From NCBI GenBank assembly GCA_033297075.1, contig MU858059.1, forward strand, positions 124,001 through 188,000: 64,000 nt of DNA, written 5' to 3'. The position numbers and the translations under genes were made by a program. Below the pieces are notes generated by a model. That model made no database searches. It had not been told where the DNA came from and worked only from the letters and a program-made list of their open reading frames with translations. This document shows positions 1 to 12,438 of this stretch, in pieces; position 1 is the first letter of the stretch; each line of letters starts with the position of its first letter. Origin of the DNA: Rhypophila decipiens. Lineage: Eukaryota > Ascomycota > Sordariomycetes > Sordariales > Naviculisporaceae.

Positions 1-103
1 CACGCCTGCCTGCCTGCTGCTTGCTATCATGAATAGTAGTTAACTCCCTCCCCACCAACAGTGTCTGTCTTTTCATTCCATCAAACCAGATGTCAAAAAA
101 GAC

Positions 104-649
104 TTAGAGATTCCGCTGTGCCTGCTCAGCAGCACCCTTTGCCTTGCCAGCAGCCTCGTTGGCGGCCCCTTTCGCCTTGCCAGCGACCTTGCCCGCTGCA
201 CCCTTGGCCTTGCCCGCAGCCTCGCTGGCGAACCCCTTGGCCTCCCCGGATACCTCGCTGGCCTTGCCGCTCGCCTCGCCGCGGAGCTCGGCCGTCGCGC
301 CCGTGCTATTGCCTTGTGTGACTTCCTCGGCGGCTTCCTTGATTTTACCGGCTACGGATGCTATTATTTTAAAGAAGAGGAAAAAGTTAGCTGCTACTGT
401 TTGGAACATCCAGGAGATGGATACGAGGGAAGAACACTCACAGCTGATGTTGATCCCGTCCACGAGCTTGTCACTGACGGCACGGTCGACGCCCTTGAGG
501 GTGTCCTTGGCCGAGTCGACTGCCGATTTTTGAAACGTGACCGAGGTCGAGAATGCTGCGTTGGCTGCCCGGGGTGCCGAGTGTGTGGCGGCTCGGGGGA
601 CGGAGAGGGTCATCACCCGGCGGGCGGTTGCTTCTGCGAGGAAAGACAT
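104..649 (-). CDS. LEA-like (late embryogenesis abundant) mitochondrial protein
   Basis: Two exons, 649-442 and 360-104, give 154 aa; the intron 361-441 has a GTGAGT donor and an AATAG acceptor and restores a continuous frame. The N-terminus (about residues 1-42) is rich in Arg, Ala, Ser and Thr with almost no acidic residues, as in a mitochondrial presequence. The C-terminal half is a run of near-repeats of the type AAGKAKGAA, the Ala/Gly/Lys-rich 11-mer-like pattern of LEA proteins, which in this family form amphipathic helices on drying and protect membranes and proteins. ATG at 649 is the first in frame. Stress protection and mitochondrial location are inferred from composition only; the low-complexity tail could mislead. 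No operon-like link to its neighbour. Confidence 0.7.
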   Translation of the reverse strand: MSFLAEATARRVMTLSVPRAATHSAPRAANAAFSTSVTFQKSAVDSAKDTLKGVDRAVSDKLVDGINISCECSSLVSISWMFQTVAANFFLFFKIIASVAGKIKEAAEEVTQGNSTGATAELRGEASGKASEVSGEAKGFASEAAGKAKGAAGKVAGKAKGAANEAAGKAKGAAEQAQRNL

Positions 650-1368
650 TGTGTGTTTTGTTTTGTTGTTGTTTGATCAAGTTGTTCTGTAAGTGGTAGG
701 CGTTGCTTCAAAGCTGTCGTGTACTGCTTGAGTGTGGTTTTTGTAAGGGAAAGATAGAATTGGATTGCTTTAAATGTCAATGGTGTAATGGATTGTTGCA
801 AGCCATTGTCTGGGTGGGAGGATTTATCAGAACAACTGAAGGGAACCGACCTGCTGTCCTGCCATGATGTCATAGGACGATCGGTGGGGCAGGCACACAA
901 GACGCCCGCTGCGGATGACGTCCCTCTGCCGCACAGTTGGGGGCAGGCTTGTGATAAGGGTTCAAAGAACACCCCGACCTGGGAAACTGCAAGCAAACGA
1001 GATCGAATTGACGAATTGCATCATGAAGAGGCTTGAAAGTTCGAGACCCTGCCAAGAAGAGCCTGTACACTACCGGTACAGCAGCAAGCCCGATGTTTGA
1101 AAGGAGCAGCAGCTACTTCCCCACGTAAATTATAGTAGAGACATGAAACTCACATCATCAATGGCGCTTTTGAGGGAGCGCCTGCAGTATATAATGACGT
1201 TGCTCGACTCATGTTAGTGCTTGACCATCGGCATTGATCTGGCCCAGGTCCATCTTATGGAGAATTCCCATAAACCAGGATTCATAACCATCATAGATCG
1301 GAGCTATAAATCACAATCACAGGCCAACCGGCCCAGGCATGTTCAACATGTAATCGTCTAATCGCCCA
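650..1368. other. Intergenic, no gene seen
   Basis: Divider between the 5' end of the LEA-like gene and the 3' end of the enoyl-CoA hydratase gene. Only short overlapping frames without domain-like sequence; I see no RNA gene or repeat here. Confidence 0.6.
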
Positions 1369-2526
1369 TTATTTTCCTTTAAAGACAGGCTTCCTCTTGT
1401 CGGCAAACGCCCTCAGCGCCTCGTTCCTGTCCTCGGTAGCCACGACCCGCTTGTACATTTCAATCTCCATCTGCTCGTGCGGATTTTCGACCGCCTTGAG
1501 CGCCGCCCTGACCGCAATCGGCCCGCCCTCGCAGATCTCGGTGGCCATTCTGACCGCCTCACTCAAAACCACCCTCCTCGCCCGCTCCAGCTCGAATCCT
1601 GCGCGTTCGCTCTCCTCGGCTTGCTCCCACTGCTCGGCTTCCTCTTCACTGTCGGGTCTCACCTCTACCAGCCGGTCTGCGATCCCCAGGAAATACGCCT
1701 CGGGTGCGGACACGCGCCGTCCTGTGACGATCACGTCTCTTGCGCGCCCAACTCCGATAAGTGCGGGCAGACGGAAAGTGCCGCCCGCGCCGGGGATAAT
1801 TCCGAGGCGAGTCTCGGGGAGCCCAACAATCGCAGTGGAGGACAAGACGCGAAAGTGTGTGGAAAGTGCGAGTTCAAGGCCACCACCGAGCGCCATGGAG
1901 GAAATGGCCGAGATGGTGGGGATAGGGAGGCTCGAGAGGGAGCCAAGCGTCGTGCGGAGGTTCAAGAGAAATGCATCAGTCCTGAAACGCACACGGTACA
2001 TAGTTAGCCTCTGTAAATTACGCTATAATGGGTAAGTAAACTGGGGCAAAACTCACTCCTCTTGCGTGAAGCCTTTGCGCTCTTTGAGATCCGCACCTGC
2101 GCAAAACGAGGTATCAATAGCCGACGCGAGGATCAACGCGCGAGTGGGGCCATTCTTGTCAGGCATGTCCTTCTTCCACCACTGGCTGGCAATCTCGTCG
2201 CCTGTGTTTGGGTCATATTGTGCGTGGACAGCGTCGATCTCGTCGCGGAGAGTCTGGAGCAGTGCGCGCGAGATTGCGTTGCGTGCCTTTGGGCGATTGA
2301 GCTCGAGGATTCGTATGTGACCCGAGTTGGGGGCGGGAATATTGGTGATGCGAATTAGAGGCCCGCCCTCCGACGAGTAGCATCGCGCAACGGCGGCCGC
2401 AGCATTCTGGCGAAAGACCAGGACGACGGGCTGGAGAGTCGCCGATGAGCAAGAGGGCCCGGGCCTCGAAAGTCGCCTGAGCGCGGTCCGACAAGAACTG
2501 CTCAATAAGAGTGTATTTTGATGCAT
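1369..2526 (-). CDS. Mitochondrial enoyl-CoA hydratase/isomerase family, AUH (methylglutaconyl-CoA hydratase)-like
   Basis: Exons 2526-2057 and 1981-1369 (intron 1982-2056, GTGAGT donor, TTTCAG acceptor) encode 360 aa. The splice junction rebuilds the segment ERKGFTQEETDAFLLNLR, typical of AUH homologues. A Ser/Arg/Ala-rich leader of about 50 residues fits mitochondrial import. Crotonase signatures are present: the first oxyanion loop SFCAGADLKERK near residue 150, and the second, SSMALGGGLELAL, followed by GLPETRLGIIPGAGGTFRLP with the expected acidic residues. AUH proteins hydrate 3-methylglutaconyl-CoA in leucine degradation; substrate here is inferred, and another matrix crotonase is possible. 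A Glu-rich stretch (about residues 255-275, EEEAEQWEQAEE) enlarges a loop after the core. ATG at 2526 opens the frame. Confidence 0.85.
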
Positions 2527-3147
2527 TTTGTCGGATTCTTGTCAAGCACCGAGCTGGATGGGAGCTGCTGTGAGTTAACTGGCGAGCTCGAACAAGGAGG
2601 AGCTGCTCTTGATAATGACGTTGAGGATCCGCCAAGCGATATGATCACGGCTAGCGTCGGGTCTTTGTCGCTGCGCTTGTGCAAGGTTGTTAGGGGGCCA
2701 GGCTTTCGGTCAAGGCCTGCCAATACAAACATACACCCCAATTATCACCAACTCAAGCATTTTATAAGCAAAAGCTTCAAAAACCACCATTCGAAAGCTA
2801 ATCTTATCCCCTATCATCTGGACAAGTCATAGCTGGTTTAAATAGTATTTGTACTTTTAAAATTGGAACGAAGATTGTGAGTTTTTGGCTATCATAGCCC
2901 AATCTGTACTCTTTGCGGTACCTGTGTTCTTGTCAACCTCCTTTGTTTGCCTGTTTGCTTGATGAATGCGAGTATCCGAAATGACGACCAATACCTCTTT
3001 CTCACTGGAATGTGCTGCTTGCACGGCGGTGCCCTAACATTTCCCACAAACTTCATGATGGAGAGAGAGAGATGGTGAAATCTATTCCTATCCTCCGCTT
3101 TTGCTGATAGGTATCGTTTGCTTCATTCTCGCCATAACAACAACAAC
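2527..3147. other. Intergenic, divergent promoter region
   Basis: Lies between the divergently transcribed hydratase and SET-MYND genes. No coding signal or obvious repeat beyond a short GAGA run near 3060. Confidence 0.5.
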
Positions 3148-5081
3148 ATGTCCGCCCCAAACGAGATGTTCGCCGTTCAGGACGTTCCGGAAAAAAGGCA
3201 GAGGCTTGGTGGCGACCCGAAAGATACCCAAGGGCACTCGAATCTTGTCCGAAAAGCCCCTCATCGCCCTCAGCTATCCGCAGAGCGTAGCCGCCCAAAA
3301 ATCCTCTCTGGCCAGGCAAGTGGAAGCCCTCCCGTCCTCGGCCCGCCAAGATTTCCTCTCCAGACCCAACATCTACGGAGCTGGGCAGGAGCTAGCCGAC
3401 AAGTACTTTGGTATATTTCGAACCATCGGCCTTCCCTGCGGAGACGACGAGGACGAAGCCAGCTACTTCCCGCATGCGTCCCGCATCAACCATGCCTGCG
3501 ACAACAACGGCCAGAAGAGCTGGAATACCAAGATCCAGCGCCACACCGCTCACGCCCTGCGGGATATCGAGGCGGGAGAGGAGATCACCGTCTACTATAT
3601 CGCCCTACAAAATAACCGGCAGGCCCGCCAGGAGGCCCTACAGCTAAAGTTCGGCTTCACGTGCGCCTGTCGCCTCTGCACGCTGCCGGCCGAGGAGAGC
3701 CGCAGAAACGACGCGAGGCTGGACAGGATCCTAGAGCTCGACGGCTGATCGGCAGGGGCGGTGCGCAGGCTCTCCTGTCGCGCCCGCACCAGATCTTGAG
3801 CTATGTGGACGAGCAGGTCAGGCTGTACAACGAGGGGGGCGCCAATGATTCCGGACTGGCGCGGGCGTGCTTTGACGCCGCGCAGGTGTGCGTCGCCAAC
3901 GGGGACCTCGCGCGGGCCAGCTTCTTTTCCCAGCGAGCGGCCGATGAAGCCGCTCTCTGCCTCGGCGAGGACGGCGATATGGTGGACGTATATCGTCGTA
4001 TGGCCGTAGACCCTTCGAAACAGGGCATCGCCAAGATGACACGAGCATGGAAGACCGCTATATCAAACGTGCCGGAGGGCCTGTCGGACCAAGAGTTCGA
4101 CAACTGGCTCTGGAGGCGACCGGAGCCCAATTCTCGCCAGCCCTTGCAGGCTGGGAGCTTCGCCCTCCACCAACCGGCTGATTTACGCAACAGGACGTAT
4201 TTCCCAAGCTTCTCTAGCCTCCCCCGGGACAATGACATCAATAATTTGCTAGATCCCGGCATGCGGCGACGACATTGGTGCTTTCTGGGCAAGATCGTTG
4301 GTGATGCTGCCATTGTCCCAACCCGTCTTATCCTCCTTGTCAAGGACGTAGACGGTAATCCAGTCGAGCTTTTCTTCTACACTGATGAGCGCGGTGCAGA
4401 GGTCGATCCGGCCCTAGGTTCGACGGCAGTGGGCTCCGCCGTGGCTCTTCTCTATGCCGAATGGCACGATTTTGCCTTTTCCCCTCCGGGAATACGCCAC
4501 GAGCACCCAAGGCGATTCAAGGCAAGTTATCCACCGTTCTTTCTCTTTCTAGTAGTTTTGGTTTTGTTTCGGTTTCTTTGGTTTGCTTCTTCTCTAGGAT
4601 CGAGGCGTTTCGTAATGGACAGAATTTTCTTTCTTTTTTGGCGTGCTGTTTCCTAACAATTACGTTCCAACCAGGTATTTCCCATGTCCCTGGAAAAGCT
4701 CCTGTCCTCGAGCGATCTCGTCCAGCAGTTTTCATGGGCCAAGGACGGGCGCTCTAGAACCTGCCATGGATGTGGTCAACTTAAACAGTCCCTCAAGACG
4801 TGCGGCAAGTGCGGACTGATGTGGTACTGCAACTCGGTAAGATGAACCCTGTTTTCTTAACAAGTAAAAGCACACAAAGAAATGAAAATGAGAGCTGCTG
4901 CTGACAACCCATCCTATAGAAGTGCCAGCAGCGTGGGTGGGATGAACGCGGCCACAAGGAAGATTGCAAGCTTCTCAGGGATCGTGACCTCAAGGAGATG
5001 TTCAAGCTCAGGTGGGATGAGTTTGATGACTTTGTCGAGTTCCCGCTGGCCGAAGTATCTTCTGCGACAGCTATTGCCTAA
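3148..5081 (+). CDS. SET-MYND domain protein methyltransferase, with two compensating frame breaks
   Basis: SET core reads NHACDNN, then GEEITVYY, then the post-SET cysteines CACRLC; the last two exons encode a MYND zinc finger (CHGCG, CGKCG, WYCNS, KCQQRGWDERGHKEDC). SET-MYND proteins transfer methyl groups from SAM to lysines of histones or other proteins. Intron 1 (4522-4674) has a GC donor in the AG/GCAAGT context and a CTAAC branch site; intron 2 is 4837-4919. The natural start MSAPNEMFAVQDVP (ATG 3148) is in frame 1, but the SET domain is in frame 2 after an A6 run at 3191-3196, and the rest returns to frame 1 near 3744. One A fewer and one C more would restore a single frame of about 565 aa. 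Either consensus errors or a decaying gene. Confidence 0.75.
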
Positions 5082-7534
5082 TGGTGGCAGACGGAACAAT
5101 GTTTGGTAGCTTGACGAGAGTTTGGAATGCCCATGGAAATACCCCCTTTGCCGAGCAGCAAGGACTTGACGATGTGGTCGCCAAGTTAGCATTTTGAGTT
5201 TATCTGCGGCGGTCTCGACTTTTTAGTGTCCTGGAAGAGCCTCTCAGCAATGACCTTTCTGTCCAGATTCTCAAGCGCCTCCAGCATGGAATGGCACGAA
5301 TGGCTATGCCCTAAAGTAAAGTCCAACAGCGTTGGAAGATCGTCCTGCCTCCAGGGGACTGCTTACGATATATCGGCGTACATTGTGGTTGCTCCCGACT
5401 GAATTCCCCAGGGGCACAATATAATATACCACCGCTCATATGACGAAGCAAGGTGGCGTCCAAGTATTGTAATTTCCAACCTCACACGTCATGTTTATTA
5501 TGCCAGTATCAAACATGAATTAGGGGAGCCACCCTCTTTGCTTCTCTGAGCCTCATCGCCTGTCTTCGTACCTACTAATTACCATCATCCAATCAGTATC
5601 ATTTGCTGTCTCTATTCTCGTTCTTCGATTTCACACGTTGTACTTTTGTTTTCTGACCCTATTCCCAAGGAAGGTAAAGGTAGTTGCTGTTTGTGTGGCC
5701 TGTCCAGCTGAACTTGTCAACACGCCAACCCTGCGGGCCCCTGATCACCAAGAGATAGGCGAAAGGCCCGCGAGGCGAAGCATGAAGCAGGCCAAGTTAC
5801 ATGTACACACCTGGTTGGTGATGGTTTCTGTTTTTTCGCCACCTGGTGGAGTTGCGCATGGCCGAGTTGAATCCACTCTGTCGGGCCTGGACGGCTTCTA
5901 GTGGAGACCAGGGGAAATATTCCGCTTGCTGGGTATGCATGCTTTTCTTGGTTGTGTCTCTGGCAGGTTTTCTTTTGTTGTTTTCTGGGGATTTGTAACT
6001 TCTTGCTCATCAGCGACAGTGTCCCGCGGTCTTTCCGGACTTGCTCGACTCTATTGCCGGGATGGTCCTTGTTTGGATTCGTTCTTGATCGGGGTCAACG
6101 GGGCGAGTTGTGGGGGGTTTTGAAGGACGTGGAGTTTGAGGTTTCTGGGGGGCTGGAGGGATCTGGACATTTGGGAAGCATTCGCCTTTGTTATGCGTAG
6201 ACCAGGGGCACGCCCTGGAGGGACCGAGGATGTTGTCCAAGTTGGCATTGAAGTCGTGATTGCTGCATTTGGCGAATACATGTCAACCGAATGCGGGAAA
6301 CGGTTCGTTCTATCTCTGGATGTATCTCGTCAGTGATTGTGGGTAGCAGGATGGCCCGACGTCAGTTACAGACCACACCCACAGCCTCAGTACAGTGGTA
6401 CACGGCGAACTACGGATACATACCGGCCAGTGACATCACCCACGAGGCCGGGAGAAGACTGGAGACGGGTACCACGTAGACACACACGGGCCGGGACCAA
6501 CCGGAGCGCCGGGACGGAACAGTCTCACGCTTGTACGAGTGAATCACATGTAGGTGGTACCTGTCATAGGACCCGAATGCTTATTCTGAGGGATCATGTC
6601 CATTGGCGGACGAAGTGACGTACATATGCCTTCCACCTCGGTTAGACCCAACTGGAAGCCTCGTGCTACTCGGTTGTTGTATACTTGCTTGCTCTGGAAC
6701 TTAAGAATGGGTCAAAGAGGTATCATAATGAGAGTAATATTCAGCATCAGCCACAGCATCAACACAGCAACCAAGACATGGCTCAAACTCTTTCTATATC
6801 CACAGCTAATAATATATCCATTTCCGTCAACAAGAGACCATTTCCTTAATAAAGAGAGAATAGTAACAAAATAAAAGATCAACAGCTAAAACAAAAGCAA
6901 CAAAACAACAACCCATAGGTAAACCTGACTACCTGTTTGTACTTGAAGGTTTGTAACTCGGACCGGCTACAAACTGCCCCCAAAGTCAAAAACCCCTGAT
7001 GTAGGTACTTTTGATGGTGACAAAGCCGGCCATATCGAACCCAGCGCTTGGGATACGACACACCTAACGACACATCCGACACATCCGACACATCCGACAC
7101 AACTGATTGGATAGATGGGGACCAAGATAGATATCCAACATGTATCCAAACAATATCCGAAACCCGACTATCCAACAACGCGAGCCCTTCCTTCTTGCAA
7201 CAACATGTCGATATCGCCTCTCTTCGAGACTTGATGTGGTATCCTTCTAAATTGCGAAATCGAAAGAACTGGCCGTATCCAAAAGAAGCCGCGATGTGGA
7301 CGGTCCGAATGTAATAAAGGAAAAGAGTAAAGGATAGGACGGAAGAGCGGGCAATATGTATCCAAGGCACAACTTTTCTGGGCGTACCTACCCCATCAAA
7401 GACACCCAGGAGGATCGTCGCGAGATGGGTCCAACAATGTTATAACGGCCAAGATATCCCCCAACGCCAGGTATGCCGGATGTGATGATAAAATACAGGC
7501 GAGATTCGTTTGTCGTCGTCATTTGGGGGATTGC
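5082..7534. other. 2.4-kb intergenic region, no gene supported
   Basis: Between the convergent 3' ends of the SET-MYND and WSC genes. Overlapping frames up to about 160 codons carry no recognisable domain, codon bias or splice pattern. It holds a small tandem array near 7072. Confidence 0.5.
7072..7098. repeat. Three tandem copies of ACATCCGAC
   Basis: Perfect 9-bp unit repeated three times; a minisatellite-like array in non-coding DNA. No function suggested. Confidence 0.9.
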
Positions 7535-8494
7535 TCATGCATTGGTGACCTAGCGGTACGTTAGCTAATCTGGAATATGAGTCGAAACGAGCCCAGATAC
7601 TTACGCGAAGGATCCTCCTGGAGTAGTCTTGATTGTCGGCGATGCTGCCGTCGCTCATCCTCCTTTGTGCCATGACGGGATCTAACCGAGCATCCGTTAT
7701 GGACGTGCCGCTGCTGCTCGGGGCCTTACCCATGAACGAGCTGACGGCGGCATTGCGACGGTGCTCCTCCTCAATCTCCCTGTTCTTCTTCTTCCTGATG
7801 TACATCCAGGCACCAACAGCCACAGCCACCACTGCGACAACCGCCACGACAACGCCAGCGGCAATTCCTGCCGTGTTCGTTTTCTTTTCCTTCTCTGGAG
7901 GGGCCTCGTTGTTGATGATGACGGTCTCTTTCGGCGGCTCGATAGTTGTTTGTGTGGGCTTCGGTAGGTTTCCGGTACCAGTTCCGCTCGCCTTTGCCTC
8001 ATCGGGCTTAGAATGGTCGACGTCCAAGGTTATGCCCGTATTGAAAACACTCCAGAATTTGACACCACCACCTGAAGTAAGAGTTAGCATGGCCAATGAT
8101 GTGCGTGAAAAACATCCAACAACATACAAGCTTCGAGAGGATATGAAATGCACCCAACATTGCAGTTGTCATCGTCCACGATGCTCTCGATTGGTGGGTA
8201 TGAATCTCCACACCAGCACTGGTTACCACCGCTCATCGCGGCTACTGGTTTTTCGAGAGTCTGGACGCAGAAATTTACGCAAAAGCCCTTGGACTGTAAT
8301 ATGGTGGTTCCATTGAAAACAAGATCCCCTTTTGAGCTGTAGCAGCCTTGTGACACTTGTATATTTAACTGTGCCGGCTTCGATGGTTCTGTAGTGGGCT
8401 TGGCCTTGGTTTGCCTTGGGTGCACGATCCTGCTGGGTTGGAGAGCATCTGCGGTGCAGAGCAGCGTCGCTGCGAGAAACGCGATAGACTTCAT
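7535..8494 (-). CDS. WSC-domain cell-wall stress sensor
   Basis: Three exons, 8494-8128, 8071-7605 and 7549-7535, give 282 aa. ATG 8494 starts a signal peptide (MKSIAFLAATLLCTADA). Next comes one WSC domain (about 45-125): GCYSS, FCVNFC, NQCWCGD and CNVGC, with the intron 8072-8127 falling inside the last Cys codon and leading into KFWSVFNTG. A Thr/Pro-rich linker precedes a single TM helix (AGVVVAVVAVVAVAVGAWMY) and a basic stop-transfer KKKNRE, then a cytoplasmic tail ending SRRILRVTNA, supplied by a five-codon last exon. Wsc-type proteins sense wall stress at the plasma membrane and signal through Rho1 and the Pkc1 MAP kinase cascade. That short C-terminal motif recurs in fungal WSC proteins, supporting the tiny exon. 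Confidence 0.88.
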
Positions 8495-11400
8495 TGTAAC
8501 GGTTCGGTTCGGTTCGATTCGATCGTTCGGATGACAGGGACGTGTCTGTAGACGAGGTCGATTGGGATGAAAACTCGTGCTCACGTGGTTCGGATGAAAT
8601 GAATCAAGATTGGGTTTTTTTTCTGTTGGTCGACCGAACTCACAGGACCTGCCGGAATGGGTCTGCGTTGTTTGGATGAAATAATAATACTGGGGACGGA
8701 ATCCCTAGAAAGATGGAGTAGAATTGAAGGGTTTAACGAGTGTGATGTTTGTTGAGGGGCTTCTCCTTTGTCGGCTGGTCGTCCTTGCTTCCCTATGTTT
8801 GGCCGGCGGGTTACGTTTGACTGGACATTTCCTTCGTCTTCCTGTGCTCAGGTAGTCGTGCGGATGGAAGGGATATCGACGAGCGGGAGAGGACGTCGTC
8901 GGCTGACGAACTGTTGACACGCGTAGGTCGTGGTGGAGCGACAATTGAAACTTGACGATGGTTGAAGATAAAAGAGTGACTGGGTCGGGAGGTAAAGACC
9001 GGAATTTCGATTTGCAGAGGAGAACAGCAGACTCGAGACTGGGCAACGGGGAGAGTCACAGCGGCGGGTGTGGATGGAGCCCTGGGAGGGCCGGGCAGCA
9101 AATCTCGTCTCTCGCCGGGGAGGGAAAAGGAAATTGCTGTGGGTCCCGTCCCTTGTTGTCTGATCCCTGCAGTTCTCTGCGCGTTCCTGACGGCTGCAGA
9201 AAGGCAAAGCAGGGCCCGCAGGGTCCCCTGTCAATCCCAACTTCTCTCTTCCAAAAAAGCCGCCCGGTTAGGTTTAGCAAGATGGGTCCACGCTGGCTTT
9301 TGAGCCAATGGAGAAGGTGTTCCGCCGGAAGATTGGCTTGAAGGCCAATCATTGGCCAGACTGTCGCTCGATTAAGGTGGGGAACCACGGAATCCAGCCA
9401 GGAACAAATTTCAGGGGAACGCCGATCTCTCCAGAGCGAGAAGTGGGAGTACCTTTTGGCCTGAAATGCTAGTCGGTGAAGGCCAACGTTAGTGTTTCCA
9501 GCGTAACTCAGCTGTTGTGGCATCATGGACTATCTGCCGATAACTTGTTCTCATGAACAGACCTCTCATGAAGAAGTTGTGCACTTCTCAAGCACAAGTC
9601 TTTCACGAGCGCTATGCACATCTGTTGTCACACAACGCACCACCACCGTTGGCCTCGGCGTGGACGGTTCAATCGTGGCCATAAATTCACAATCATCCTC
9701 AACCGGTCGAATCGAGCTTCTGAGCATGTTGAAAAGTGAAGACGGATACCATACGGGGGTATCTCGTCACCCATAGCGAGCCGTAGGATTGTTTCTTTGT
9801 GCCACAACTTGTGTTTATGGTTGGGATAAAATGCCAAAGGGCAGATCTCTGTTGCTCCCCGTTCGGCTGCGCTGTTGACCTCGGCGTGAGGGGTGTGGAA
9901 CAGCAAAAAGCGGCGATCCGCCCACTGGGTGGTTGAGATTTTCCAGGGAATCCAGCCGACTTTTCCTGGAAACCGCCACGATCCCCAGTGAAGTTAGAAC
10001 AACTCAAGATGAAACAAGAAACACGGGGTTGATGCAGCTTTCGAACTCAAGAAAGTCTGTTCGAGATAGCATATGGCATTGGATGCCTCCAATCGACGAG
10101 CAATTCACAATGATTTGTTTACAACAGAGGCGGTTTGAATGATGCCCTTCAATGTTTACTACACTTGAGCTCCCGAGTCAGCCCATTCTCGAGAACAGAC
10201 AGTCCGAAACGTCGGATGACGCGGAGCTTCAAGATCGGCCGCCAACATTTGGCGGTTTTCAGTTCTCAACACGAGAATCGGTCCCCCACTTGTGAATTCA
10301 TTTTTGGGACCTGCATCCTGCAGGCCTTGTTCTTTCAAGGCGGGTGGCTGCAGGGGAAGCGGAAGACAAAACACTCTTAATTTCAGCCGACAAAAGAAGC
10401 CAGTTGCCAGACATTAACTCCTTCCATGATCATCCCTTTGGGGCGTCAATGGGAATTCACGACCAGAGGAAATAAACTTGGGTTAATTCCACGTGGCAGT
10501 GCGTGGGTGCAAGACGTCGAAAATTTAATAGTTAAACGTGCCACGAGAGACGGATACGGGATGCCTCGTTGCAGTGGTTGTGCCCGGCCCAAGTGGTGTC
10601 ACTGGCATGGTTACCAAGCTGCACTGCCTCGATGCACAGCAGTTAACCCGTACGGAGTAAGGGTTGAAGAGACAATCTCGGCAACCCTTGAAATAAAGGA
10701 ACAACTCCGTTTGGAAGCATAAACGAAGCTCGACCGTGAAGAGAACGAGAAGGCTGGACCTGCTTGAGCGAACGGGATGGATCTGGGATGCAACGTTCAA
10801 AGAGCCAAAATGATCCCGCGCGCCTTTTGTTCAGGGGCGGCGTTGCGATTTGAAGTTAAGACAATGCTGGATTGACAGCAAATTGGTTTCAGTTTGAACA
10901 CAGTTCCCAATGGCTGCAATGTCAACGGTCAGCGTATCCCATCTGCTTGACCCAAGCTTGAAGATCTTTGGCTCTGAAAGGAAGCCCGTTGCCCGAGCGA
11001 ACCTTGAGCATCCAGGCCGCTCAAGGTCGATGCCAAGGCCATGACAACCGCAGCGGGCGCCGGGAATCCTCCACAAACTCCACTGGTTTCCCGTCAAGTG
11101 ACCTCAAGTTCCTCAACTTCAAGCACCGTTGTGAGTGGCAACCACTTTTATCACGACTCGTGTTGGCCAGTGGAATCACGAGTCTTTTAATAGCCAGAGC
11201 GATTTGAAGGGAAAGCATGTCGTTAATTTCTAATTTCTTGATGTGCCATCGAGTCCCCTAACCCCTTTCAGAATAGATGAGGTTCCCCATCCGAAATTAG
11301 TGATTACGACGGTACAGTAACACGGAGGTTCAGTGCCCGTGGGTGCCGTCTGCTGCTTATCAGTGGTCGACGCTCAATCAATCACGGGAATCACTCATTG

Positions 11401-12014
11401 CTCACACGAGTCCCATGATGGTGAGCCAATCCCAAAGGCGAGACTCGTGTTTGCGCTGGCCCGATTGACTTGTTGATATTACTATTTATTACGGATATGA
11501 ATGAAGCATCTACTTCGAAACATGAACTTCCATCTCATACATGCTGATTGTCATGTTTGAACCGAGTCCATATCACGTGACTACCTCCTGGTCCAGCAAG
11601 TGAGGCGACATTCTACATGTAGACTGCATCTTTGCTATGAACGGCTCATCATATGGCTACATCTTATCGTCTTTTTGTTTTTAGTAGGGATAGGTACTTG
11701 ATCATGTAAACTGCTTATCATTTCTAATGAGATTCTACATCGCTGCAAGGTGTGACAATAGCTCGGGAACGGTTATCACACATTCACTCGAATTCTTCAC
11801 TCCCAGTCCCAAACACTGCTACAGACAAAAATGGCGGATATTAGCTCGAATTTTGACAATCAATACCTGGAACAAAAGAGATCGTCTGTAAATCGCACCA
11901 AGCGGCGCACCAAGCACGAACGAATACCAAATAGTATACCGCCTGTCCCCCAATTCCTCCTCTCATATTCACTGTTTTACAACCTCAAAACGACCATCGC
12001 CACTCATCTCTTCC

Positions 12015-12112
12015 CTTCCCCCAGGTCAATCAAGAAAAAACACCTTGGAAAAAATGGAGATAGAATTATACATCTGTGAAAACATAACTACCCTTATCCA
12101 TTATCGCACCCG

Positions 12113-12154
<42 letters not shown>

Positions 12155-12340
12155 CGGGGGGGGGGCGGGCGGCGGGGCGGCGGGGGCGGGCGGGGGCGGG
12201 GACACNNNNNNNNNNCTTCCCCCCGGTAAAACAACAAAAAACACCTTTGAAAAAATGTATATATAATTATAAATCTGTTAAAAAATAACTACCCTTATCC
12301 ATTATCGCCCCCGCCTTCCCCCCCCCCCCCCCCCCCCGAA
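12015..12340. other. Assembly gap (10 N) inside G/C homopolymers with duplicated flanks
   Basis: A G-rich run starts at 12,116, breaks into 10 Ns at 12,206-12,215, and a C run follows at about 12,319-12,337. The roughly 100 bp before the G run and the 100 bp after the Ns are near-copies: both read ACAACC/CACCTT, AAAAAATG, AATTATA, then ACTACCCTTATCCATTATCG. The frame across it encoding polyglycine is an artefact. Confidence 0.85.
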
Positions 12341-12414
12341 AAGAAGCCCTTCAGAGGATCAAGAAAAGAAACAAGACAAGATACCGGTAAATCATAAGCT
12401 TCGTAAAAAGGCAA

Positions 12415-12438
12415 GGTAGGTAGGTAGGTAGGTAGGTA
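12415..12438. repeat. (GGTA)6 microsatellite
   Basis: Six perfect GGTA units in non-coding DNA downstream of the Swi5/Ace2-like gene. Confidence 0.95.

Noticed and set aside
7000..7100. tRNA-like B box (GGGTTCGAT) on the minus strand
   Set aside because: No matching A box or cloverleaf arms at the right distance.
8700..11800. Possible transposon or MITE remnant
   Set aside because: Short palindromes exist, but no terminal inverted repeat pair, target duplication or transposase frame could be seen by eye.
12045..12266. Open frame encoding polyglycine
   Set aside because: It is translated from a G homopolymer next to the N gap.
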